A stretch of DNA of 64,000 nucleotides, from the NCBI RefSeq assembly GCF_009363435.1, contig NZ_CP045354.1, forward strand, positions 500,001 through 564,000. Direction: 5' to 3'. Under the pieces are notes generated by a model. That model did not search any database. It had not been told where the DNA came from and saw only the letters and a program-made list of their open reading frames with translations. Position 1 is the stretch's first letter. Each line of letters begins with the position of its first letter. Origin of the DNA: Labrenzia sp. THAF82. GTDB taxonomy: Bacteria > Pseudomonadota > Alphaproteobacteria > Rhizobiales > Stappiaceae. This document shows, one piece after another, positions 44,299-52,446 of this stretch. The translations under genes were made by a program, and so were the position numbers.

Positions 44299-44333
44299 CA
44301 ATTATTAGCTTGCATTATGCAATATAATAATTG
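44299..44333. promoter_or_regulatory. 35-bp palindromic operator for the ROK regulator
   Basis: The arms CAATTATTA (44299-44307) and TAATAATTG (44325-44333) are exact inverted copies. So are the inner arms TTGCAT (44310-44315) and ATGCAA (44317-44322), all centred on T44316. Only the two-base linkers differ, giving 15 of 17 matching pairs. TATAAT at 44323-44328 lies inside the right half and could be the -10 of the ABC operon; a TTGACA at 44282-44287 lies just left of the palindrome. Binding here would block the promoter. Confidence 0.75.
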
Positions 44334-44400
44334 CAGGTCCTGCCGGTCCGAAAAAGCGGGCCAATCAGGCGTTACAAACGCCTAATAGATGGAGGAGAAT

Positions 44401-45384
44401 ATGAAGAAATTTCTTTTGGCCACCATGCTGTCTTCAAGCATGGCTGTTGCAGCCTCTACTGCCTTCGCCGACGGCTCTGTTACCGTTTATACGGCAGTAC
44501 CGCAGAACTTCATTGACGCGCTTGTGCCTGTCTTTGAGGAAAAAACGGGAACTGAAGTTGAAATCATCAAGGCGGGCTCTGGAGAGCTTTTGAACCGCCT
44601 GACAGCAGAAGCGAACAACCCGGTTGCGGATGTGCTTTGGAGCGTTGATGGAACGGTCGTCGACTTCAACCCGGCACTGTTTCAGTCTTATGACGCTGAA
44701 GGTACGGATGCGCTTGCTGAAGGCATGAAGCCGAGTGAACTCTGGAGCCCGTTTACGGCTGTTGTCATGGCTTTCATCGTGAATGAAGGCAAACTCGGCG
44801 ATTTGCCTGTTCCGACAAGTTGGGCGGAATTGTCTGATCCGAAATATGATGATGTCGTTTCGTCGGCCAAGGCGAATGCATCTGGTTCAGCCTACATCCA
44901 GCTTGCAACCGTCTTGCAGGCTTATGACACTGAAGAAGCCGGTTGGGAAACCTACAAAGGGCTACTCTCGAACTTTGTGCTTTCTGACAGCTCGGGTGCA
45001 GTTCCCCGGTTTGTCAACGACGGAGAACTGGCTGTCGGCGTAACGTTGGAAGACGCCGCGTTGCGCTATGTTGAGGGTGGTGGACCCGTTCAGATTGTCT
45101 ACCCATCGGAAGGCACTGCAATCGTCCCGGATGCCATGACGCTTGTCGCCGGAGCACCAAATGCTGAAAACGGTAAGGCATTCCTGGACTTCATGCTTTC
45201 GAAAGAAGCTCAGGAAGTGGTCGCTCAGCAGGGAAGGCGCCCTGTTCGCGCGGATGTGGCCTCAAACCCTGCGCTCCAGCCCGTGAGTGAATTGCCGTCC
45301 GTCGGTTATGACGGAGCATGGGCGGCCGAGAACCGCAAGAAACTCGTTGCCCAATGGGAAGATCTTCTCCTTGACGTCCAATAA
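44401..45384 (+). CDS. ABC transporter periplasmic binding protein (Fbp/Afu type)
   Basis: A 327-residue binding protein with a Sec signal peptide (MKKFLLATMLSSSMAVAAST, cut near residue 22). The mature part has the PBP2 Fbp-like fold: VYTAVPQNFIDALVPVFEEK, EIIKAGSGELLNRL, ADVLWS and a C-terminal FLDFMLSKEAQEVVAQQGRR. Members bind ferric iron, 2-aminoethylphosphonate or sugar phosphates. The Tyr pair of ferric-binding proteins is not evident, and the neighbouring phosphatase favours a phosphorylated ligand. GGAGGAGAAT precedes the ATG at 44401. Confidence 0.85.
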   Translation: MKKFLLATMLSSSMAVAASTAFADGSVTVYTAVPQNFIDALVPVFEEKTGTEVEIIKAGSGELLNRLTAEANNPVADVLWSVDGTVVDFNPALFQSYDAEGTDALAEGMKPSELWSPFTAVVMAFIVNEGKLGDLPVPTSWAELSDPKYDDVVSSAKANASGSAYIQLATVLQAYDTEEAGWETYKGLLSNFVLSDSSGAVPRFVNDGELAVGVTLEDAALRYVEGGGPVQIVYPSEGTAIVPDAMTLVAGAPNAENGKAFLDFMLSKEAQEVVAQQGRRPVRADVASNPALQPVSELPSVGYDGAWAAENRKKLVAQWEDLLLDVQ

Positions 45385-45465
45385 CTGAGGTGCTGTGCTT
45401 GGCGGTTTGGCTGGGCCAAAGCCGCCAGGCACGCGCCGAAACTCCGAAATTTTTAGGAATTTATC

Positions 45466-46560
45466 ATGGCGTCAGTTGAGATATCCGGGCTTCGAAAACT
45501 GTATGGCAGCGTGGTCGCGCTTTCGGACATTAATGTTTCCATTCCAAGCGGCACATTTTACACCCTGCTGGGCCCATCCGGCTGCGGCAAGACCACGTTG
45601 TTACGCACGATTGCTGGATTTCACAGCCAATCAGCTGGCGACATATCAGTGGATGGACGCTCCATTGGGCATTTGCCTGCCCACCAAAGGGATGTGGCCA
45701 TGGTGTTCCAGGACTATGCGGTTTTCCCCCATCTCAGCGTCCGCGACAACATCGCTTTCGGCCTCAAGCAAAGACGCATCGAGGCAAACGAAATTCGGCA
45801 GCGGGTTGATCAGGTTATGGAGGTCGTTCAGCTCGGAAAATTTGCCGGCCGCATGCCTCATGAACTGTCTGGTGGCCAGCAGCAGAGAGTTGGCCTTGCT
45901 CGTGCAATTGTTGTGCGGCCGAAAGTGCTTTTGATGGATGAACCGCTGTCCAACCTCGACGCGAAACTTAGGGTCGATCTGCGTGCGGAACTCAGACGCA
46001 TTCAGCAGGACCTAGGTGTCACGACAATCTACGTGACACATGATCAGGAAGAAGCCCTTGCGCTTTCAGATGTTGTTTGTGTCATGGAAGGTGGCGTCAT
46101 TCAGCAGGCGGCTTCTCCGCTTGATGTGTATTTGCGGCCAGCCAATCGGTTTGTCGCGTCCTTTGTTGGCTCCAACAATTTCCTCGATGTCGAGCGCTCC
46201 GGTGCCGAGGCTGCCCTGAAATGCGGGAGCGAACAGATCCTGCTGGATCTGCCAAATCAGCATTCCGGTGATGTTGTGTGTGCGATCCGACCTGAAGACA
46301 TAACCGTCATTCCAGGTAAACAGGGGTCCGCAACCGATCAATCTGAAATTTCGATCCCGGTCCGTATCAAAGAGGTAAGTTTCATTGGCCGGGAAATGGA
46401 AGTTTTTGGAACTACGGAGCAAGGTGAGATCCTTAAGTCCGTAAGCCGATCAGATCCAAGCGTAATTGATCTACCACTCGACAGTGACGCGCAATTTCGC
46501 ATTGAGCGCCACAACCTTTCTTTTTTTGAGAAAGAAGCTCTCGGGAGCCGGATCGGATGA
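45466..46560 (+). CDS. ABC transporter ATP-binding protein (Fbp/Pot type)
   Basis: A 364-residue importer ATPase. Walker A is GPSGCGKTT (residues about 36-44), the Q-loop lies in VFQDYAVFPH, the signature is LSGGQQQRVGLARA and Walker B is VLLMDEPLSNLD with the following His switch in VTHDQEEA. Residues about 240-364 are a TOBE/MOP-like regulatory domain. The start lies 81 bases after the binding-protein stop and the end overlaps the permease gene by 4 bases, so the two are coupled. Confidence 0.9.
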   Translation: MASVEISGLRKLYGSVVALSDINVSIPSGTFYTLLGPSGCGKTTLLRTIAGFHSQSAGDISVDGRSIGHLPAHQRDVAMVFQDYAVFPHLSVRDNIAFGLKQRRIEANEIRQRVDQVMEVVQLGKFAGRMPHELSGGQQQRVGLARAIVVRPKVLLMDEPLSNLDAKLRVDLRAELRRIQQDLGVTTIYVTHDQEEALALSDVVCVMEGGVIQQAASPLDVYLRPANRFVASFVGSNNFLDVERSGAEAALKCGSEQILLDLPNQHSGDVVCAIRPEDITVIPGKQGSATDQSEISIPVRIKEVSFIGREMEVFGTTEQGEILKSVSRSDPSVIDLPLDSDAQFRIERHNLSFFEKEALGSRIG

Positions 46561-48218
46561 ATTTGTCTCTGTCGCGTCAAAGACTCGATTTCTGGACAGT
46601 CGTCACGATCGCGATCATCGTGATGCTGTCGCTTCTCCTTATCCTGCCAATTTTGCGTGTCCTTTTGCTGGGATTCATTGATCCGGATACGGGGCAATTC
46701 ACGCTCGGCAATTTCATCGAGGTTTTCACGCGGAACTACTACGTCAACGGCCTGAAAAATACACTGTTCGTAGGTGTCCTTGGAACAATTGGCGCGTGCC
46801 TGATCGGCGTCCCCTTGGCGTTCTTTACCACCAGGTTCATCGTCAAAGGCAAAGCACTGATCTCGACGCTTGCCATCCTGGTGCTGGTGTCTCCGCCGTT
46901 CATAGGCGCCTATGCCTGGATCATGATCCTGGGATCCAACGGCGTCGTTACCAACTTTTTTGGCAATTTCGGGCTGGATGTTCCCACGATTTATGGTGCT
47001 CATGGCATCATTCTGGTTTTTTCTCTCAAGTTCTTCCCGTTCATTTTCTTGATGACACAGACGGCGCTCAACGCCGTAAACAAATCGCTTGAGGACGCTG
47101 CGGAAAATCTCGGCTGCAGCCCCTGGCAGCGGTTTTACAAGATCACGCTTCCCCTGGTGTTTCCGGCTGTGAGCACCGGAGCAATTATCTGCTTCGTCCT
47201 GGCCATAGCGGACTTTGGCACACCCGCCATACTTGGGCGGGGATTTAGAACCCTGTCGACCATTGCATTGTCGGCTTACCGGTCTGAGCTCGGAGGCCCG
47301 CCAACCATGGCGGTGACCGTTTCAATCTTGATGATGGCAATTTCAATGTTGGCCCTGTTGGCTCAACGCCGGATTCTATCCAAACGGCGCTATGCAAGTT
47401 CCCTGACCAACCTTCCCGTGCCAGTGAGGCTCAAAGGCTGGAAGAACGCTCTTGTTCATGTCTTGAGCCATGGCATCGTCATCCTGGCGATGATCCCATC
47501 AGCGGTCGTGGTCTATACGTCGTTCCTTAAAACCAATGGCCCTGTCTTTGTTGGTGGCTTTGGTCTTGAGAGCTATCAACGCATCTGGCGAGATGCCCCC
47601 GAGGCGATAACGAACAGCTTTTTGTTCGCGATTACTGCGGTGGTCTTCATTACAATCGCATCCGGTCTGATCAGTTACGTCATCGTGCGACGGGAGACCA
47701 GGGCGGCGGCGTCAATCGATTTCCTGATGATGGTTCCCTATCTCGTGCCAGGCGTCGTCATGGCAATTGGCTTTGTCACCGTCTTCCGCAATGGATTTCC
47801 TGACGTATTCAGTGCCGCCACCTTGCTGATCATGATCTATTTCATCCGCCGGCTTCCCTACGGTGTTCGGTCCACGACGTCCAGCTTGCGGCAAATAAAA
47901 CCTTCTCTGGAAGAAGCGGCCGTCAATTTGGGAGCAACCCCGCTCGGCGCGTTCATGAAAGTGACTGTGCCGCTCATTCTTCCAGGTATCATCGTCGGCT
48001 CACTTATGAGTTTCATCACAGCTATCAACGAGCTTTCATCCACCCTGATCATCTACGATTCAGGGACGATTACGATGCCTGTTCAGGTCTATGTGGCTGT
48101 TCTTGACGGCGAATTCGGCATTGCTGCTGCTTTGTCCACCATCCTGCTGCTCAGCACCGGCGTCTGTGTTTACGCAGTCTTCCGGTTCACTGAAAACCGT
48201 GACTCCGCGTTTCTCTAA
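46557..48218 (+). CDS. ABC transporter fused permease (FbpB/AfuB type)
   Basis: A 553-residue permease with about 12 membrane helices in two homologous halves. Each half carries an EAA-type loop: KSLEDAAENLGCSPWQRFYK near residue 180 and KPSLEEAAVNLGATPLGAFM near 450. Fused two-domain permeases of this length are typical of ferric iron, sugar-phosphate (AfuB) and aminoethylphosphonate importers. It works with the ATPase encoded just upstream. The following phosphatase gene starts 8 bases after its stop. Confidence 0.9.
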   Translation: MNLSLSRQRLDFWTVVTIAIIVMLSLLLILPILRVLLLGFIDPDTGQFTLGNFIEVFTRNYYVNGLKNTLFVGVLGTIGACLIGVPLAFFTTRFIVKGKALISTLAILVLVSPPFIGAYAWIMILGSNGVVTNFFGNFGLDVPTIYGAHGIILVFSLKFFPFIFLMTQTALNAVNKSLEDAAENLGCSPWQRFYKITLPLVFPAVSTGAIICFVLAIADFGTPAILGRGFRTLSTIALSAYRSELGGPPTMAVTVSILMMAISMLALLAQRRILSKRRYASSLTNLPVPVRLKGWKNALVHVLSHGIVILAMIPSAVVVYTSFLKTNGPVFVGGFGLESYQRIWRDAPEAITNSFLFAITAVVFITIASGLISYVIVRRETRAAASIDFLMMVPYLVPGVVMAIGFVTVFRNGFPDVFSAATLLIMIYFIRRLPYGVRSTTSSLRQIKPSLEEAAVNLGATPLGAFMKVTVPLILPGIIVGSLMSFITAINELSSTLIIYDSGTITMPVQVYVAVLDGEFGIAAALSTILLLSTGVCVYAVFRFTENRDSAFL

Positions 48219-48226
48219 GGTTTTCC

Positions 48227-49189
48227 ATGAATATTGAAGTATTTTCACGCTGCAAATACCGCGACAATGATCGTCCCGGAGACGATGTTCCGCTTGTGTT
48301 GCCCGGTGTCTGTCTTGGCGTCTTCGATGGGGCAACGGATGTTCGCGGCAACGTTATCGCCGGAGTTCCCGCAGCCCGGTTGGCCGCACTCACCGCAGCA
48401 GAGGTGGTTTCAGAGCTGTTCTTAGACCGCAAGAATAGAGAGCTGCCGGCAAGGCAGCTCGTGGACCGGATTTGCGAAATGTATGCGGAGAAACTGGAAC
48501 CGTTCGACCTGCCTCAGTTGCCTGCGACGACGCTGTCGCTGGCGATTGATTGCGGTGACCAATGGAGGCTCTTTTGTCTTGGCGACAGTGGAATCCGTCT
48601 CAACGCGGATACCATATTGAGGCACTCAAAACTGATCGATGATGTCGCAACACATGCTCGAGTGGCGCTGTTCAAACACCTGAGAGACGGTGGATCTGAT
48701 CCTGAGACAACAGAATTGACCGCTCGCCGTGGAATTTTCCTGGGTTTGTCAGCGGCCGTTAGAGATGGCGTCCTGTCAGAAACGGCAGCTGACGAGATTA
48801 TACATGACACAATCCGCTCACTGGATCTTGCTGCAGAAGCTGATGCGGTGCGCGATTTCTTGAAGTCCGGAATCTGTAAGCAGGGCATGTTTGCCAATGT
48901 TGAAGGAAGTGCGCTCTGTTACGACGTGCTGGCGAACGGCAGCCCAAAACTTGGCGACTGGATAGACGAACGAATTCCCAAATCTGAAATTCACACTATT
49001 GAAGTCTTCAGCGATGGCTATGCGACCTTGCCTTCCATACCGACAATTGCCGCTTGGGAAGAGGAATTTGAACGGGCGGAAGAGCTGGACTTTCATCGAA
49101 TTTGTGATCTTGCGACCGTCAAAGGTGGCACAAAATCGGAATTTTTCGACGACAGAACTGTCGTTATTGCAGACTGCAATGTTGGTTGA
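48227..49189 (+). CDS. PP2C-family protein phosphatase-like protein
   Basis: A 320-residue cytoplasmic protein that preserves the PP2C motif order. These are GVFDGAT with metal-ligand Asp34, TTLSLAI (about 101-107), LGDSGIRL (118-125), FSDGY with Asp263, and DDRTVVIAD (308-316). An insert at about residues 150-225 is helical. It probably dephosphorylates an intracellular target in a Mn/Mg-dependent manner. Its place as the last gene of an ABC importer operon, 8 bases after the permease, suggests action either on the imported phosphorylated solute or on the transporter itself; both are inference. Confidence 0.75.
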   Translation: MNIEVFSRCKYRDNDRPGDDVPLVLPGVCLGVFDGATDVRGNVIAGVPAARLAALTAAEVVSELFLDRKNRELPARQLVDRICEMYAEKLEPFDLPQLPATTLSLAIDCGDQWRLFCLGDSGIRLNADTILRHSKLIDDVATHARVALFKHLRDGGSDPETTELTARRGIFLGLSAAVRDGVLSETAADEIIHDTIRSLDLAAEADAVRDFLKSGICKQGMFANVEGSALCYDVLANGSPKLGDWIDERIPKSEIHTIEVFSDGYATLPSIPTIAAWEEEFERAEELDFHRICDLATVKGGTKSEFFDDRTVVIADCNVG

Positions 49190-49422
49190 GGTGCGCCTGC
49201 TGAACAGTACACCCGGAGCGGGAGCCAGAGGTGACACTCCGACTAGTTGAGGCAGGCTTTGAAGACTGCCCGATCGGCGCAGTTTCGTTCAGCCCTTCTG
49301 ATTTCGTGTGCGGATGACCCGCCTGCAGGAATGCAGGGAAAAGCGTCAACAACACGATAGCAGATTGAAGTATTTGGCCGAGAGAAGCCTTGGCTCGTTC
49401 GAAAGGCGACGGTGACTAAGAT

Positions 49423-49463
49423 GTTAACCGCCCGTTAAGCATTTTTAGACAAGACGGTGTAAT
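49423..49463 (+). promoter_or_regulatory. CtrA box and promoter upstream of the autotransporter
   Basis: TTAA (49423-49426), seven bases, then TTAA (49434-49437) is an exact match to the CtrA consensus TTAA-N7-TTAA. The second half (TTAAGC, 49434-49439) sits where a -35 should be, 18 bases before TGTAAT (49458-49463), a one-mismatch -10. This is the architecture of CtrA-activated promoters. The leader would be about 135 bases. The rest of the 415-base gap 49190-49604 contains no gene that I can support; a TTGACA at 49477 has no good -10. Confidence 0.65.
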
Positions 49464-49604
49464 TGCGAATTCCATGTTGACAGTTGAGCGAATTCAGCAA
49501 GTTCATCTTGTCATCTGGTCGCATGTATCGGCAAATATTCCTAGTCGTGTAAGCAGCAGGTGAAACATACAATATCTGCTGCCACTAAGACTGGAGGAAG
49601 CAGC

Positions 49605-52361
49605 ATGATGCGGCGTCCAATGAAGTCGACATGCAACGGGCCGACATTATCACGCAACCTGCTTTTGGCGACAGCTACTTTCAGTTTGACGCTGGTTGGT
49701 GAGCCAAAAACAGTCCTGTCTCAAACCGTAGTGCCGCCAAGTTCCGGACCGTGTACCGTTTCAGGCACAAGCGCAACTTGTACCGGCGACGTTTCCAGCG
49801 GCATTGATGCCAATTCTCCTCTGACGTCTTTAACAGTTGAAAATGTCACCCAGGATATTGCGCCTGCTTCGGGTGTGGACGGCATCGAGTTTGAGAGTTC
49901 CGTTGCCCAAGACATCACAATCAATAGCGATACCGGATCGTTCTCAATTACGGCAACGGGCGGAGCGAACGGTATTGATGCCCGGCTCGGCACCTTCAGT
50001 GCCCGGGTCGATGGAGACATCAGCGTTACGTCCAATGGCAACGTTACCGGAGATCGGGATGGCATAAACACGGACCATTTCGGCGAGGGTACCCTCAGCG
50101 TTACGTCGACGGGCAACCTCACGGCGGGCAGCGGGAATGGCATCGACGCGAGCCATGAAGGCGAGGGCGATACCACTGTCACGTCCAAAGGCAACATTGA
50201 TGCGGACAATGACGGTATCAACGCGTTCAACCGCAACAGCGGCAGTGTTTTTGTAACGTCAACCGGAAATATCACCGCCCGCACGGACATTGGCATTGAT
50301 GCCACGGCCGGTTCAGGCGAGCAGGCGACGGTTACATCTACGGGAAACATTACGGCGGAAGACGAGGGCATCGAGGCCTCGGCAAGGCTCAATGTTACCG
50401 TGAACTCAACGGGGAACATTGTCTCAAGCACCGAAGACGGTATCGAAGCTGAAACAAGTCAACTTGTAGGCACGACTGGAACAACCAGCGTGACCTCGGT
50501 CGGCAATATCACCGCTGAGGAAGATGGCATCACAGCGGAAGCTGAAAGGGGAACGGTCGTCGTCAATTCCACCGGCGACATTACGGCGTCGACGGGCCAT
50601 GGGGTTCAGTCCATCATAGGTTCTTCGGGTTCGAGCACTGTCAACTTGAACAGTGGGACAGTTCAAGGGGGAACCGGTTCTGGCAGCGGGGTTTCGCTGG
50701 AAAGTGTGTCTGGTGTTTCAAGCACGCTCAACAACGCGGCGACACTTTCTGCGCAATCAGGCCTTGCCGTTTCCGGCCAGGATGGCGACGACACGGTCAA
50801 CAATACCGGCACAATCACTGGCAATGTGACCCTTGGTGCGGGAACCAACAGCTTCAACAACCAGTCGGGAGGAACATTCAATTCCGGGTCGACTGTTACG
50901 CTGGGTTCTGGCAACACCCTGACCAATGCCGGTAACCTGTCACCTGGTGGGGAATCGACCGTTGGCACGACCACTATCACCGGGAACCTTATTCAAACCA
51001 GCGCCGGTACCATGACAATAACAGTCGATACGACTGCAGGTTCTGCTGATCGTCTCAATGTGTCTGGAACGGCGACACTCGATGGATCGATTTCTCCGCA
51101 TGTAATAAACCAATCGAGAGACGCTGTTTCTGTAACAATACTGTCTGCGACCGGTGGAACAACGAACTCCGGTGTCAGTCTTGCCGAAGTCAGTCCGGCA
51201 TTTCAGGCAGGCCTTTCATTTCCAAACGCCAACGATGTCGTCCTGACCACTTCAATCGATTTTTCGGCCGGAGCCGGCAACGAAAATCAGCGCAGCATAG
51301 GCAATCGACTGAATGCCGCTTTCGATGCGGGACAGGGCGGTCTGCAACCTATCCTGAATGCCCTGTTGAACAACGTATCGAGCACCAGTGCTTATGAGGA
51401 CGCGCTCGATCAGCTTTCGGCGGAAGTTTTCCTAAGCACCCAAACGGCTTCTCTTTTCGCGGCAAACAACTTTTCAAACCTCTTGTTTTCCTGCGACGTG
51501 GCAGGAGTGGGTCTGAGCGCCATCAACCAGGGCCAATGCGTTTGGGTCCAGCCCCGGGGTCGATTTACCCGGCAAGACAATGATGGCCAGTCAATCGGCT
51601 ATGACGAGAATGCAGGCGGCATTGCCGGTGGTGCCCAGGTGTCTTTTGCACCCAACTGGTTCGCGGGAGTCGGGCTTGGATACGAAAGTGCTTCACTGAG
51701 CACAGATTCCAATGCGGATAGCACGAGCAATCGCTTCAGCGCCGGCGTTTCTGTCAAATACCAGAACGGTCCGCTCTTGTTGTCGACTGCGATAAGCGGT
51801 GGAATTGACGACTATGATACAGACCGAACCATCAATTTCGGTGGGCTCAACTTGGTCGCCACGTCCGGACACAGGGTTTCCCACGTCGCAGGAAAGATAC
51901 GGGCTGCGTATTTGTTTGAACACGGGACCTGGTTCGCCAAACCGCAGCTCGACCTCGGTTTCACATATCTTCATCGAGGCAGTGTAACGGAACGCGGTGG
52001 AGGGGCGGCCAATCTGAGTGTTTCCGGCAGTTCCGACACGTACTATTCCATCACGCCCTCAGTGGAGTTGGGGAATGAGATCGTCCTGTCTGAGGGAGGC
52101 GTCCTAAGGCCTTTCGTACGTGCCGGTGTCAGCTTCTATCCAGACGATGACAGCAGCTTGTCTGCCGATTTTCTAAATGCTCCTGCGGGCGTCGGTTCGT
52201 TCACCAATTCGTCGGATTTCGGAAATGTGTTTGCCGATTTTTCCGTAGGCGCGACAGCCCTGTTTGAAAATGGCGCGGCCCTGAAACTCTCGTATGAAGG
52301 GGCACTGTCCTCAGATACGCAGCAACACGGGTTCCTGCTCAAAGGCAGCTTGGCTTTCTAA
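49605..52361 (+). CDS. Large autotransporter (type Va secretion) with repetitive beta-helix passenger
   Basis: A 918-residue outer-membrane protein. The N-terminus MMRRPMKSTC with a following hydrophobic stretch (NLLLATATFSLTLVG) is a signal peptide. Residues about 140-345 consist of eight degenerate repeats of about 25 residues built on VTSTGNITA...DGIDA, predicted to form a beta-helix. Residues about 640-918 are the autotransporter barrel, starting near QCVWVQPRGRF and ending in the terminal Phe of LLKGSLAF recognised by the BAM machinery. The ATG at 49605 follows GGAGG by 7 bases; an upstream GTG at 49560 lacks one. The passenger's function is unknown; adhesion is a common role. Confidence 0.88.
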   Translation: MMRRPMKSTCNGPTLSRNLLLATATFSLTLVGEPKTVLSQTVVPPSSGPCTVSGTSATCTGDVSSGIDANSPLTSLTVENVTQDIAPASGVDGIEFESSVAQDITINSDTGSFSITATGGANGIDARLGTFSARVDGDISVTSNGNVTGDRDGINTDHFGEGTLSVTSTGNLTAGSGNGIDASHEGEGDTTVTSKGNIDADNDGINAFNRNSGSVFVTSTGNITARTDIGIDATAGSGEQATVTSTGNITAEDEGIEASARLNVTVNSTGNIVSSTEDGIEAETSQLVGTTGTTSVTSVGNITAEEDGITAEAERGTVVVNSTGDITASTGHGVQSIIGSSGSSTVNLNSGTVQGGTGSGSGVSLESVSGVSSTLNNAATLSAQSGLAVSGQDGDDTVNNTGTITGNVTLGAGTNSFNNQSGGTFNSGSTVTLGSGNTLTNAGNLSPGGESTVGTTTITGNLIQTSAGTMTITVDTTAGSADRLNVSGTATLDGSISPHVINQSRDAVSVTILSATGGTTNSGVSLAEVSPAFQAGLSFPNANDVVLTTSIDFSAGAGNENQRSIGNRLNAAFDAGQGGLQPILNALLNNVSSTSAYEDALDQLSAEVFLSTQTASLFAANNFSNLLFSCDVAGVGLSAINQGQCVWVQPRGRFTRQDNDGQSIGYDENAGGIAGGAQVSFAPNWFAGVGLGYESASLSTDSNADSTSNRFSAGVSVKYQNGPLLLSTAISGGIDDYDTDRTINFGGLNLVATSGHRVSHVAGKIRAAYLFEHGTWFAKPQLDLGFTYLHRGSVTERGGGAANLSVSGSSDTYYSITPSVELGNEIVLSEGGVLRPFVRAGVSFYPDDDSSLSADFLNAPAGVGSFTNSSDFGNVFADFSVGATALFENGAALKLSYEGALSSDTQQHGFLLKGSLAF
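50021..50640 (+). repeat. Degenerate tandem repeats in the autotransporter passenger
   Basis: About eight units of roughly 70-90 bases encode the pattern V-T/N-S-T-G-N-I-T-A followed 5-6 residues later by D/E-G-I-D/E-A. The protein repeat is clear, but the DNA copies have drifted in codon use, so recent expansion is unlikely. The units give regularly spaced Asn and Gly turns, fitting a beta-helix. Confidence 0.7.
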
Positions 52362-52446
52362 AGATTATGAGACGGAAACCAGCTCCGTTCCGACGCAAAC
52401 ACGATGCGTGAACACAACGTTCTGGACCAGCACTCACACGTAACCC

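Noticed and set aside
44401..48218. Ferric iron importer
   Set aside because: The family resemblance is real, but no iron-binding Tyr pair is evident, there are no iron genes or Fur-like box nearby, and the operon contains a phosphatase and a ROK regulator.
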